A DNA stretch of 23,290 nt from Zygnema cylindricum (GCA_037447655.1 JBBHKE010002664.1:1-23290); one strand, 5' to 3'. Positions 10,285 through 19,784 are shown, counted from the stretch's first letter. Translations and numbers: made by a program. Notes: generated by a model not told the origin, from the letters alone.

Positions 10285-10715
10285 AGTGACCATAATAATA
10301 GCTACAACATCAAAAGTACAATGACCTCGATTCCAGCAGGAGGATACTAAGTTGAATCGATGAAATCCAGATACAACAAAATATAGAGGATTTTGCTGGT
10401 TTTTCGTAAAATTAGCAATGACCATAATAGCAGCTACAACATCATAAGTTTAGAACATCATAAATAATCCACAATATCATCAAGCCACAACAACAAAAGC
10501 GATGACGTCATAAGCTACAACAACATAAGTTACAACATCATAAGCTACAACAACGTAAGCCATAACACCACAAGCTAGAACAACATTAGCTACGACATCA
10601 TAAGCTTACAACATCAAAAGCAACAACATACACAAGCTACAACATAAGCAAGCTAGAACATCATAGTACACAGCAGGAAGATGCTAAATTGAATCGATAG
10701 AATCCAGATATTACA
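10285..10715. repeat. Imperfect repeats built on CATCATAAGCTACAACAACA
   Basis: Two blocks recur. ACCATAATA.AGCTACAACATCA lies at about 10288-10317 and 10421-10450. A block of about 39 bases beginning AGCAGGA.GAT.CTAA.TTGA lies at about 10335-10373 and 10672-10711. Between them is an irregular array of ATCATAAGCTACAACA words (10440-10660). Confidence 0.75.
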
Positions 10716-12660
10716 GGTTCCATGAAGAGGAGCTTGCTCCTACAATAAATTTCCAGCATACATGTAAACTGGCATGCATGCAAGAAACACCAAACTAGTG
10801 GAATATTAAACATAAGCACATATCAAATTACCAATTTTACATCAGAAAACATCAAAAAAGTAGAGGACTGTAAGACAGGAGCTGCATTCACATTCCAGAT
10901 CACGCTCATCGAAAAAGATATGCGTCCCAAACAAACAAACATATTTGCATCAATTTCTCATTTAAACCCTTGCAGAGTTTGTGCAACTTACCATTGTGCA
11001 ACCTAACAGTACACAAAACAAAAACAGCAGGTAAATGGGACAATTCCGAAAGCAAGCTCTCAGACAGACGAAACAATACAGACATCAGAAAATACAAAAA
11101 GCGTGCAGACCGCTTAGAACAATTGCATTTAAAACTTGCATTAAACACCCTCCTTTTGCAGAACAGCTGTTACCCTCTTTGCAGCAAAGATTCTCACATA
11201 TTAACAACAATCACAATTTCTGGTCACAATCGTTACTAAGTTGGAACCAAAAACCATCAACCAAGTGTGATATCTGGACCCCATACGCCTATTATGGCCA
11301 GCTTTGCTTCTATTTATTCAAATCGTCAAAAGTGTACCTTACACTGTTAGCAAAGCACTTATAAAATCGATTCCATTCGGATAGCATGGCTAGAAAAAGT
11401 TACTTCAAAAAAATATAAGTGTTTACAGATATCAGGCATCAGAATCAGTCAAGTCAAGGAATTAAAAGGAAAAAATAGAAGTGAAAACAAAAGAAGAATA
11501 GGACGGTGAATCTCTAGTAGCCATGAGAGGTGAGCTTGCAGCTGGACACAAGTTGTGCATGTAAAGGACCAGAAACTAAAAAAAGAAGTATCGTTGACCT
11601 TATACCATGCATTGAACCATTGCGCTTACACCAAGAAAGTAAAGACTGGAAATGAAAAAAAGGAAGCCAAGGTAAGAAATTTCCATTAACAATTTTGCCA
11701 TCATACAAAAAAGGAAAGGTCTAAAAAACCAAGACAGTAAAAAAGCCATAATAAGTAAGCTTCCATTAACAACAAAAGAATTAAAAAATTTAGCCCTCAC
11801 GCCAATCGTACAGAAAGCTTATTAACAAAGAAACAAAAGAGATTCCAGGCAAGCGTAAGTGCGACAAAATCTAACAGCTTATTTTTACTTTTCTTGGATG
11901 AAGTAAAAATAGGCATGTTGGTTTTATTTGCATATTTCTTTTAATGATTTGTATCTATTTGGATTGCTATTCTTAAGATGTACTTATATTTCTCACACAA
12001 ATATGATAAAAAATTAACTTTACACAAAAGATACTTAGCAGGAATATTAGGGCCACCAATGAAAGCAGCAAATCGTGTATAGGTATCATTTTTGATTATC
12101 TTTTGGCCAATTGATTCTGCTTTACTCCGTGCAAACATGTTCGATTTTCGTTTCGAGACCAACAACAGGAAGATAACAATCTTGGCTTACCATGGCAGCT
12201 TTCGGATAAATAATCTGGCAGGTGTGCACGGAGGAAAATGAGTTAAAAGGCCGAAAAAAACATTACAGCGATACACGGTCTTGCAACAGAAGGCAAGTTC
12301 ACCAGAATTGTAAATCATTCTCTAAAAATTTGAAAAAAAAATGTTCAATTTGTTCAGGATTGTTGAACAATGGCAAAACAACAAGATTTAACAATTCCCT
12401 TCACATGCAAGGATTCAAATTCCTTCGGTTATAGAGAAACAAAGGACAATGAAGAAACCAGGGACAAAAAAGAAATAAAATTAAAGCGTCGTTGACAATA
12501 ATTCTCATGAGCATTCAATTTTTCCACACACTTAAACGCAATTACCAATTTTAGACACTATTGCGACAAATAGCAAAATTCCTGCAAACTTGTTGATCAA
12601 TATAAGTTACTTTCCTAGAAATTGGAGAAAGACAAACCTTTTCGATCAAAGAATTGGTAA
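10716..12660. other. No gene recognised; probable long 5' UTR intron or intergenic DNA
   Basis: AT-rich, with many stops in all frames and only short open frames (up to about 109 codons) lacking conserved features. If the leader exon at about 12.7 kb is real, most of this is its intron. Confidence 0.45.
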
Positions 12661-12715
12661 CTTACTCACAAACCATCTTCAAATTCAAATATGTATGCAC
12701 GAAAGGACATCCAAT

Positions 12716-12808
12716 TCATGTCTGTTTTCTGATTCCCAGCAACTCCAGAACCCTAATTTTCAGCGGCAACTGAAACCGAGAGCTTAAAAATGCAGCCAGA
12801 GCTGCCAT
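12716..12808 (-). CDS. Short ORF (30 codons) in a possible leader exon of the LPA1-like gene
   Basis: ATG at 12808 (context CAGATGGCA) opens a 30-residue frame, MAALAAFLSSRFQLPLK to GIRKQT, with TGA at 12718-12716. The sequence is mildly amphipathic and Ala/Leu-rich. It is followed on the same strand by good donor sequences (GTGAGT from 12669, GTAAGT from 12665). It could be an upstream ORF in the spliced leader of the LPA1-like transcript, the first exon of an unrecognised small gene, or chance. Confidence 0.25.
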   Translation of the reverse strand: MAALAAFLSSRFQLPLKIRVLELLGIRKQT

Positions 12809-12843
12809 CTGTGAAGAGAGATTTTTTTTTCCTGCATTAAAAG

Positions 12844-12855
12844 TCACACGTGTGA
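12844..12855. promoter_or_regulatory. G-box palindrome TCACACGTGTGA
   Basis: A perfect 12-base palindrome with a CACGTG core lies just upstream, in the minus-strand sense, of the candidate leader exon. G-boxes are bound by plant bZIP and bHLH factors. Assignment to the LPA1-like promoter is inference. Confidence 0.4.
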
Positions 12856-12859
12856 AAAC

Positions 12860-13332
12860 AAACACTTGAGTTGACTTTTCCGAGAACGCGCGAAATTGCC
12901 AGGGGTGGCGATTTTTTTATTTTTTTCCCAAAAACTGGAATGGGCCTTTTTTTCAGATTCTTTTGTTGCTGTTAACTTTTTTTGTACCAGCAGATTTTGA
13001 TTTATTTAACTATTCGGAACTTTCGGCCGCGTGTATGACCGGAAAAGAAAACCCGTTCGAAAATGTTACCGGAAGCCACGCTATATTCTGGAGACTAATA
13101 TTTGATGCCTACACAACATTTTTAATATGGATCATGCACTTTTATCAAGGCGATACGAGTGGACAACAATGCCCACGTGTTCGTGCATATATTTTCTCAT
13201 AAATAAAACATATTTCAGTGCATAGAACTAATAACAGCGGTTAACGGTTGAGCCAAACACCTGGGTTGTGGTGCTTTTGAGCTCTGCGATTGGCCGTCCG
13301 ACCAGTACTGGACAAGATGGGAAAATGGATTC
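12860..13332. other. Intergenic DNA, no gene recognised
   Basis: T-rich runs and a 79-codon open frame (12963-13202, opening at TTG, not ATG) with no features I recognise. It separates the probable minus-strand promoter from the transposon nest. Confidence 0.45.
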
Positions 13333-13335
13333 TAA

Positions 13336-14291
13336 GGGCGTGTTCCCATGTGTTGAAGTAAGGGTTTTTTTCCGTCGTTTTCACAGAAAATGGGACTTCC
13401 AACGAGAAAATATTATGCCGTACGAAAAATGGGCAAAAACACAAGTACATTTTGCGTCCTCTTGGAACTTGGAAGGTACGGCAATTTGGCGTTATTATCA
13501 TCGCGACCCACTTCCAGCTCATCTTCACACTTGCACTGAAATCAAATCGCGATCTGATTTTGACCAAAATAACACCCTATTGACGAATAAAAAGCAGGTA
13601 TTGCACGCGTGAAACGTCTTCGAAAATCTTTGAACGAGGGAGAGTACACGCTATTTTTTTCCATGCTCGTCACGCGCATGTAAGTACAAAAATGACAAGC
13701 ATGTACGGAAAAAAAATCGTTGGGGTCTCGGACCTCCACTTTCATTCATGGGTCTTTTGCAAAAATTTACAACGCCCTCGTCTCTCCCTATCTTTTTCAT
13801 TCGACCGCTCCTCTTTCTCTCATATCTAAATGAAATGCAACAATAATAGTATCAAATGAAAGATATGTTTTTTTCTTTTTTTTATATATATTTTTGGTCT
13901 TATGTTGATGGCGTATCGAATTATAAATGGTAAGAAAAAGAAATCGGGAAACCATGGCGGAAAGTTTACGTGTTGATGACGTCATAAGGTAGCATGACTT
14001 CGCGATGTCACAAAACCCTAAACATCTACAATGTCACAAAAACTCGACGTCTACAACCGTCGCCGTTTTTGTAGACGTCACTAATTTTAGGAAGTTTCGT
14101 AGTCGTCTACATTTCGTTTCGTACTTTCATAGGCTGTCGCATATTTTGTAGACGTCTACACCTGTCACATATTTGAAGTAATGAAGGCGCAAGTAATGAT
14201 TGACAAAGGAACACTTTGAAAATTACACCGTAAAATCTGCGCTAAAATCCAAAGTAACGTTTCAAAGTTTCGGTTACATGGGAACACGCCC
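13336..14291 (+). mobile_element. Element A: Harbinger-like non-autonomous element, 956 bp
   Basis: It begins GGGCGTGTTCCCATGT and ends with the exact complement ACATGGGAACACGCCC. Direct TAA flanks both ends (13333-13335 and 14292-14294), as in PIF/Harbinger and Tourist-type elements. Beyond 16 bases the two ends differ from each other, but each matches one end of element C in inverse orientation. The interior has many GTAGACGTC/TGACGTCA words and no transposase-sized frame. Confidence 0.82.
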
Positions 14292-14702
14292 TAAGGGCAT
14301 GTGTACATCAAGAGGTCTCTGTAATAGTACGGACAGCAAAATTTATGCATTACGGTTACATCGCGTATCGTCTGTAAAACGTTTTGACATACGTGTTCCG
14401 ATTTGAATGGCTCCACGTAAGTCGACGATCAAATCTCAAAAATCGCAAAGATTTGGAAACCGACCATTTTCGTATGCAAATCCGTACTTGCGTATTTCGT
14501 ACGTGTACTTCGCAAGTGTACCGCGTCAATGTACCTCAGAGATCTCCTACACTCTGCTGACTTTCAGGAAAAAACCATATTTCTTTTCGGCAAAGATTTT
14601 ACGGTCACCTTGACCGAAGGCACGTGACTTTGGGGGCGTGTGAAAATTTTCAATTTTCATCGACGCACGTGTCTATCTTCCAGGTGTAGCGAATTGACTG
14701 CT

Positions 14703-14749
14703 TCTGTATTGGTGAACCCACCTCGCGGAGGTGGGTTCACCAATACAGA
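14703..14749. repeat. Perfect hairpin, 22-bp arms and 3-base loop
   Basis: The left arm 14703-14724 reads TCTGTATTGGTGAACCCACC then TC. Loop GCG (14725-14727) follows, and the right arm 14728-14749 is its exact complement. Confidence 0.97.
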
Positions 14750-15034
14750 GGCGTATGGAGCGATTGCTTCGCAGATGAAGACCAAAATTTAATCGGACGG
14801 TCGACGTATTCTCCTGGATAATTGGAGAATCGTAATCTTGTTTTCTATAATGTTGTTTTCAAGAAACTCTCGAAAAATAGTACGGCATGGTACGGTCAAG
14901 TACAAAATTTTGTATTAAAACTCACTTTTCGTCTGATGTAACCATTACCCTAAATTTCTATTTTGACTTTCTGAACCGGTCAATCCGAGCTTGTCCAATA
15001 GTTTTACCGTTTTAGTCTAAGTTACTGTCCTGTA

Positions 15035-15238
15035 CAGTACACCTTGAATCGTTATTAGCGTATAGAAATTATTAGTGTACAAAAAAAATTAGCGTTATTC
15101 ATTCTAATTTAGTGCCAGGAGACGTGGCAGATTATGGTCCACGTCCTTAAATAGTGTAGTTTATTCTATTTAAGGTATCAATGTCAAAATTTTGGGGTGC
15201 CGATATAGAGTACATAAGGCTAATAACGATTCACGGTG
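15035..15238. mobile_element. Small MITE M1, mariner-like ends
   Basis: Preceded by TA, it begins CAGTACACCTTGAATCGTTA and ends with a near-complement TAACGATTCACGGTG. CAGT ends with a TA target resemble Tc1/mariner-type MITEs. It shares with M2 the internal GGAGACGTGGCA.ATT and GGTCCACGTCCTTAAATAG. Confidence 0.65.
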
Positions 15239-15240
15239 TA

Positions 15241-15404
15241 CAGTACACCGTCGATCGTATTTAGCGTGTAGAAATTATTAGAGTAAAGAAAAAATTAGCG
15301 TCATTAATTCTAATTCAGTGCTAGGAGACGTGGCAATTTAGGGTCCACGTCCTTAAATAGCGTCATTTATTCTCAACACGCTAAATGCGATTGATGGTGT
15401 ACTG
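15241..15404. mobile_element. Small MITE M2, same family as M1
   Basis: It begins CAGTACACCGTCGATCGTAT after TA (15239-15240) and ends ATGCGATTGATGGTGTACTG before TA (15405-15406). It is directly abutted to M1 in the same orientation, sharing the TA and possibly inserted at the terminus of M1. The terminal inverted repeats are about 30 bases. Confidence 0.7.
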
Positions 15405-15922
15405 TAGTGAGTCTCTCCTGCATTTGATCATGTAACCATTTACCTATTATCACTTCCGTACAAGAACGCGGTATTCGAGATTTTCTTCACAACTGTGGGG
15501 AACATGAATCTACAGCGATTTGTGTAATTTTCGTACATGACTCAGCAGCCACCCTTGCTTCTACCCTATTGGAAGTTTCAAAACGACACTGTAACAAGAA
15601 GCGTTTGCTTCGAAAATTGAAAATCGGACGGTGGTGTTTTTCTCCAAGAAGTATGGAGAATCTCAACGAATTTTTAGTAAACATCTTTTGTAAACAAAAA
15701 AATAAAATCAGTACGGCCTAGTACGGAAGGGTACTTTCTCCAGTAAACAACCCCACTTTTCGCTTGATGGAAGGTTACCCTTATTACATTTTTGTTGTCA
15801 GGCAAGTAAAGCGTTAAAAGCGTTAATTACTGTCGAGAATTCCGAACTCTTCATCTTTACGCCTGCGAGTGACGTCTCTGTGCTCTCCTGATAAATAATG
15901 TGAACTACATCATGCATAGCAG

Positions 15923-15963
15923 GGTACCATAATGTATGGTACCGTACAGTACAGTACAGTACA
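15923..15963. repeat. Small palindrome plus GTACA repeat
   Basis: GGTACCAT and ATGGTACC flank the loop AATGT (15923-15943), followed by a short CAGTA/GTACA tandem run (about 15944-15963). Confidence 0.85.
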
Positions 15964-16136
15964 AATCTGTGCTTCTTACATTTGTTCGAATAGTGTGTGT
16001 ATTTCTTTGTACACGAAAATGTACGAAAATGATAAATAAACGTATGTATATATTGTCGGGCTCAAAGCGCTTACGCCAGCCTGTACAGAATTTTCGAAAT
16101 TGTACGAATCTGGTACAGTTGAGTCAAGATGTGACC

Positions 16137-16180
16137 GTCAATTCGTTGACGGTCAATTCATTGACGGTCAATTCGTTGAC
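16137..16180. repeat. Three 15-bp units, each nearly palindromic
   Basis: GTCAATTCGTTGAC, GTCAATTCATTGAC and GTCAATTCGTTGAC are spaced exactly 15 bases apart at 16137, 16152 and 16167. Confidence 0.9.
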
Positions 16181-16194
16181 TACAGCGACTGTAA

Positions 16195-17546
16195 GGGTGC
16201 GGCCCCATGTGGCTAAGGGCGTGTTCCCATGTAACCGAAACTCTGAAACGCTACTTTGGATTTTACTATTTTAGCGCAGATTTTACGGTGTACTTTTCAA
16301 AGTGTGCCTATGGGTACGTCCCCATGTAAGCGATACTTTGAAAAAGTATTTTGGACTGCAGTGAAGTGTTCCGTACTACTTTGAAAAGCGTCCCTATGTG
16401 CGAAAATGAAATCGAAACTTTGAAATGTGATGGTTGAAGACGAGTACGAAACTTCTGACAATTGGTGACGCCAACAAAAACAGCGACAGTTGTAGACGTT
16501 TAGATTTTTTAATTTTGTGACATGGCAAAAGGTTGGGGTTTTGTGCCATTGTGACGCCATGCTCACTTGTGACGACGTCGACGTCACAAATTTCAAGAAC
16601 TTTCTGCCATGGCTATCCGATTTCGTTTTTCCAACTTTTCTCACTCGACTTGCCATAAAAATATGCATAAAGGTAGTCAAAAGAATTATTTTTTAAATAT
16701 CTTTCATTTAATACTAGTATTGTCGTGCCTCATTCTAAAAAGTGAGAGATGAAAGCGATAGTGTGAGAGTGAGAGGGGAGAGGCGACGACGGCGCAAAAT
16801 TCTGCAAAGGACCCATGAATGAAATTGGAGGTCCGAGACCCCTGCAAAATTTTTTCTGTACATGCTCTTCTTTTCCGTACATGCACGTGACGGGCAAGGA
16901 GAAAAATAGCGATTGCTCTCTCTCGTCCTAAAATTTAACCACTCGTGTGGCGCGTGCATGGACCGTTTTTCATTCGTTATTTCTACTGTAATTTCATATT
17001 TCAACGAGCTCCCAACATACTGTGGACATTTGTTGACGCCAACGAGCTCCGGACATTTGTAGACGCCCACACGTGGACAACACACTACACCACTGTAATC
17101 TGTAATCTCCACAAACCCCTCTTGGGAAAAATTTCCGTACAACGAAACAAACAAACCAATTGTTTGCAAACGGACAAAAAACTTTTTTTTCATGTAATCT
17201 CCCAACTGCCAAAAAAAATTGAAAACGTTTGACGCGTGCAATCCAGGTTTTTTATTCGTCAATATGGTAGTATTTTGATTAAAACCATGTCGCGATTTGA
17301 TTCCAATGCAAGTGAGAAGATGAGCTAGAAGTGGGTCGCGATGATAATAACGATGAATTACCTTACCTTCAAAGTTCCAAGATGACGCAAAATGTAGTTG
17401 TGTTTTTGCCCATTTTTTCTACGTCGTACTATATTCTCGTTGGAAGTCCAATTGTCCTAAGTTTGGGAACACACCCTAAGTTTGGATTTTTTTTCTATCG
17501 TTTTCCTTTACAAGTAAATCAGCGCCCGTTACACGGGCATGTACCC
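16195..17546 (+). mobile_element. Element D: related fragment interrupted by element C
   Basis: After TAA (16192-16194) it starts GGGTGCGGCCCCATGTGGC. The element C insertion at TAA interrupts it after only 22 bases. From 17480 it resumes as GTTTGGATTTTTTTTCTATC then GTTTTC, which lines up with the same stretch in element A (after CCATGTG). The right limit near CATGTACCC (17546) is uncertain, so D is probably truncated. Confidence 0.5.
16217..17476 (-). mobile_element. Element C: inverse copy of element A, 1260 bp
   Basis: It starts GGGCGTGTTCCCATGT and ends GGGAACACACCC, with TAA on both sides (16214-16216 and 17477-17479). Its left end matches the complement of A's right end (CCGAAAC.CTGAAACG, ATTTTAGCGCAGATTTTACG), and its right part matches A's left part. 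It is longer than A partly because its left terminal sequence is repeated from 16309 (GGGTACGTCCCCATGTAAGC). No transposase-sized frame. Confidence 0.8.
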
Positions 17547-17654
17547 TATCCAGTTTATCATGCCCGTTTTTCATGCCCGTTACAAAAAACGAACACCCGT
17601 ACCTTTTCCCTGGATGGTCTGAACCTTTTCCTGTAGTCGTTCGTAGAGTGACGG

Positions 17655-17895
17655 CAACGTTAGATTGTGCTAGCGGTACGGCGGTCGGGGCAACGTTAGA
17701 TTGTGCCAGCAGTACGACGGTCGCAGCAACCTTAGATTGTACCAGCGGTACGGCGGTCGCAACAACGTTAGATTGTGCCAGCGACATGGCTGTCTGTACC
17801 GCTGACGCACGGCAACGTTACGTTGTGCCAGCGGTACGGCGGTATGTACAGCTGACGGACGACAACGTTGGATTGTGCCAGCGGTGGTACGGACG
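17655..17895. repeat. Minisatellite switching from 36-bp to 50-bp units
   Basis: CAACGTTAGATTGTGCCAGC starts units at 17655, 17691, 17727 and 17763 (36 apart), then 17813 and 17863 (50 apart). The longer units carry an added GTACAGCTGACG-type segment. In the 36-base part the plus frame reads as a 12-residue repeat (ATLDCASGTAVG), probably a by-product. Confidence 0.9.
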
Positions 17896-18000
17896 GCCAG
17901 AAAAAAACCAAGACAAACACACCGCCTATATAAGGGTTTCCAAAATGGAGACTGGAAGTCTATAATTTATATACTGATAACTTAGCGCCGTACTGCCTAG

Positions 18001-18779
18001 GGGTATGTCCCCATGTACTTGTAACTTAGCGAACTTACTTTGTATTTTAGCGCGGATCCGGCGGACCCGCTTTTCAAGTGTCCCTTTGTGTAAGAACGTA
18101 TCGTAAGTTACGTTTGTGACGATTGTATACGTCGACAATACCTGTGATGGTTGTCAATGTCTACAATCTGTGTTGTCGGACATTATTTTTTGGAACTGCT
18201 TTTGTGACGTCGCATGTCTTACCGTGACATTGTAGACGTATCGCCTTCCACCATGTACCGTTTCACGGTTGAAGTAGTTGCGCTTTGCCTTTGCGTCTCC
18301 TGTCCGGTCGACGTGAAATGGCATCGAAATTTCGAGACCCCTACAAAAAAAATTTCGTACCGAACGAAAACGGACAAAACCAAACAAATTGTGTAATTTT
18401 CTTTGTCGTATTAAATGCAAACGGACAAAACATAGCGACTTCTGTACTTTCCTTTGTCTTTGAAAATCGTGTGAAATACTTCGAAAATTACGCCATGTGC
18501 GAATATGTGTTCCTATTTGTTTATGTAAAATCCCTAGTTTTAAAACACATCGCGCATGTGTTTTAAAGATAAGGTTGAAGATGACGTTTTTTGTCGTCGA
18601 AGTGGGTCGAAAAAACAGAAGACGACAATTTTTCGTACATCCTAAGTTCGAAGGTGACGCAAATTGTACTCTACAAATTTGCGATTCCTTCGTACGGTTG
18701 GAACTTAGACAGTATGACGCTAAGTTTTACATGAAAACGACAGGAAAAAACCCTTACTTATGCACATGGGGACATACCC
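18001..18779 (-). mobile_element. Element F: family member, reverse orientation, 779 bp
   Basis: It starts GGGTATGTCCCCATGTACTT, of the same type as element A's right end (TACTTTGTATTTTAGCGC, TTTTCAAGTGTCCC). It ends CATGGGGACATACCC, matching A's left end including the AAGTAAGGGTTTTTTCC stretch. The flanks are TAG (17998-18000) and TAA (18780-18782), so the target duplication is imperfect or rearranged. Confidence 0.65.
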
Positions 18780-18782
18780 TAA

Positions 18783-19278
18783 TTTGTGAATGTACGAAGA
18801 AATCGCAAATTTGTGAAGTACAATTTGCGTCATTCTCGGACTTAGGATGTACGAAAATTTGTCGTCTTATGTTTTTTCGACCCACTGTCACGTCATCTTC
18901 AAACTTATCGTAAAAATCTGCGAAAGTCATGGCGGCCCGCCAGGAGAGGTTAGCACAAAGGCATGTCATACAGCCACGGCTGCAAGGCTGTACGTTTACG
19001 ATGTCACGCAATGACATACGACATGCCAAATCGTTTAAAAAATTACGATGTGTCTCGCGAAGTTGCGATGCTTCAAAAAGTTTCGAAAAAATACGTTGCG
19101 GCAAAAACAGATTGTACACAGTGACAGCCGTCACAGGTATTGTCGACGTATACAATCGTCACAAACTAAAGTAACATTTTCGAGTAAACTCATAGAGACA
19201 TCTGAAATCGGGGTCCGCCGGATCCGCGCTAAAATACAAAGTAAGTTCGGTAAGTTACAACTACATGGGGCCGTACCC
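18783..19278 (+). mobile_element. Element G: truncated family member, head to head with F
   Basis: From 18783 it mirrors F (ATCGCAAATTTGTGAAGTAC, GCGTCATTCTCGGACTTAGG, TTTTTTCGACCCACT) and runs out to a complete right end ACATGGGGCCGTACCC followed by TAA (19279-19281). It lacks about the first 100 bases of the left end. With F it makes a palindrome spanning 18001-19278. Confidence 0.65.
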
Positions 19279-19446
19279 TAACTCGCGAAAAGTATAATCA
19301 ACCGGTTAAAATTTTATCGCGCTTGTAGAACTGAACGGGAAAACGGTGAACTGAGGCAATGGCATTTCACCTCTAGAACCAATGGTTTCCGGAAACTGGC
19401 TCTGTAACCGAAGAACCAAAGCCATTTGGAGATTCACCCATGGTTG

Positions 19447-19680
19447 GAAATTTCGTGCGGGTTTTAATTCCTTGCGGCCGCGTGAAATTTCGTGCGGGTT
19501 ATAATTCCTTGCGGCCGCGTGAAATTTCGTGCGGGTTTGAATTCCTTGCGGCCGCGTGAAATTTCGTGCGGGTTTTAATTCCTTGCGGCCGCGTGAAATT
19601 TCGTGCGGGTTTTAATTCCTTGCGGCCGCGTGAAATTTCGTGCGGGTTTGAATTCCTTGCGGCAGAGTGAAATTTCCGTA
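19447..19680. repeat. 37-bp minisatellite, six units, in the IF-2 promoter region
   Basis: GAAATTTCGTGCGGGTTTTA starts units at 19447, 19484, 19521, 19558, 19595 and 19632, exactly 37 apart, with a partial seventh at 19669. The joins between successive units carry GCGGCCGC. Units differ only at one or two bases near TTTTAATT. The array ends about 100 bases before the IF-2 start codon. Confidence 0.96.
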
Positions 19681-19700
19681 CAGGAGAGAGCCATAAACGG

Positions 19701-19718
19701 ATGCACCCTTCCGGTTGA
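19701..19718 (+). promoter_or_regulatory. Five-codon upstream ORF before IF-2
   Basis: ATG CAC CCT TCC GGT TGA lies in the same frame as the main ATG and 66 bases before it. Its TGA also proves that the main frame cannot start farther upstream. Whether it is inside the transcript is not known; CCCTAAA right after it (19720-19726) is a telo-box-like word common near plant translation-gene starts. Confidence 0.5.
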
Positions 19719-19784
19719 ACCCTAAAAAGTTATATTGATACCAAGTTTTCCTGCTTGGAAATTTTCCTTCTGTCAAGCTCCTGG

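Larger units (their letters stand above)
14295..16191. mobile_element. Region B: element-derived DNA between two TAA sites
   Basis: It starts GGGCATGTGTACATC directly after the TAA that ends element A, a looser form of the family terminus. It has no clear matching CCC end before the TAA at 16192. It contains a perfect hairpin (14703-14749), two small MITEs (15035-15404), and imperfect direct repeats (about 14780-14960 and about 15615-15800). The repeats share ATCGGACGGT, TGGAGAATC, GTACGGC.TAGTACGG and CACTTTTCG. No coding capacity was seen. Confidence 0.5.

Noticed and set aside
12963-13202. 79-codon plus-strand frame as a small gene
   Set aside because: It opens at TTG in T-rich sequence, and no domain, signal or homologue was recognised.
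14200-14613. Two adjacent 68-codon plus-strand frames as a possible transposase remnant
   Set aside because: They span the end of element A and the start of region B, with no catalytic DDE pattern or helix-turn-helix. They occur only as short frames in terminal repeats.
17476-17965. 12-residue repeat proteins on both strands
   Set aside because: They follow from a 36-base minisatellite, and the frame breaks where the unit becomes 50 bases. No start context or homology recognised.
19755-19784. IF-2 start at 19755
   Set aside because: The codon there is TTG; the first ATG in frame is at 19785, and TGA at 19716 closes the frame upstream.
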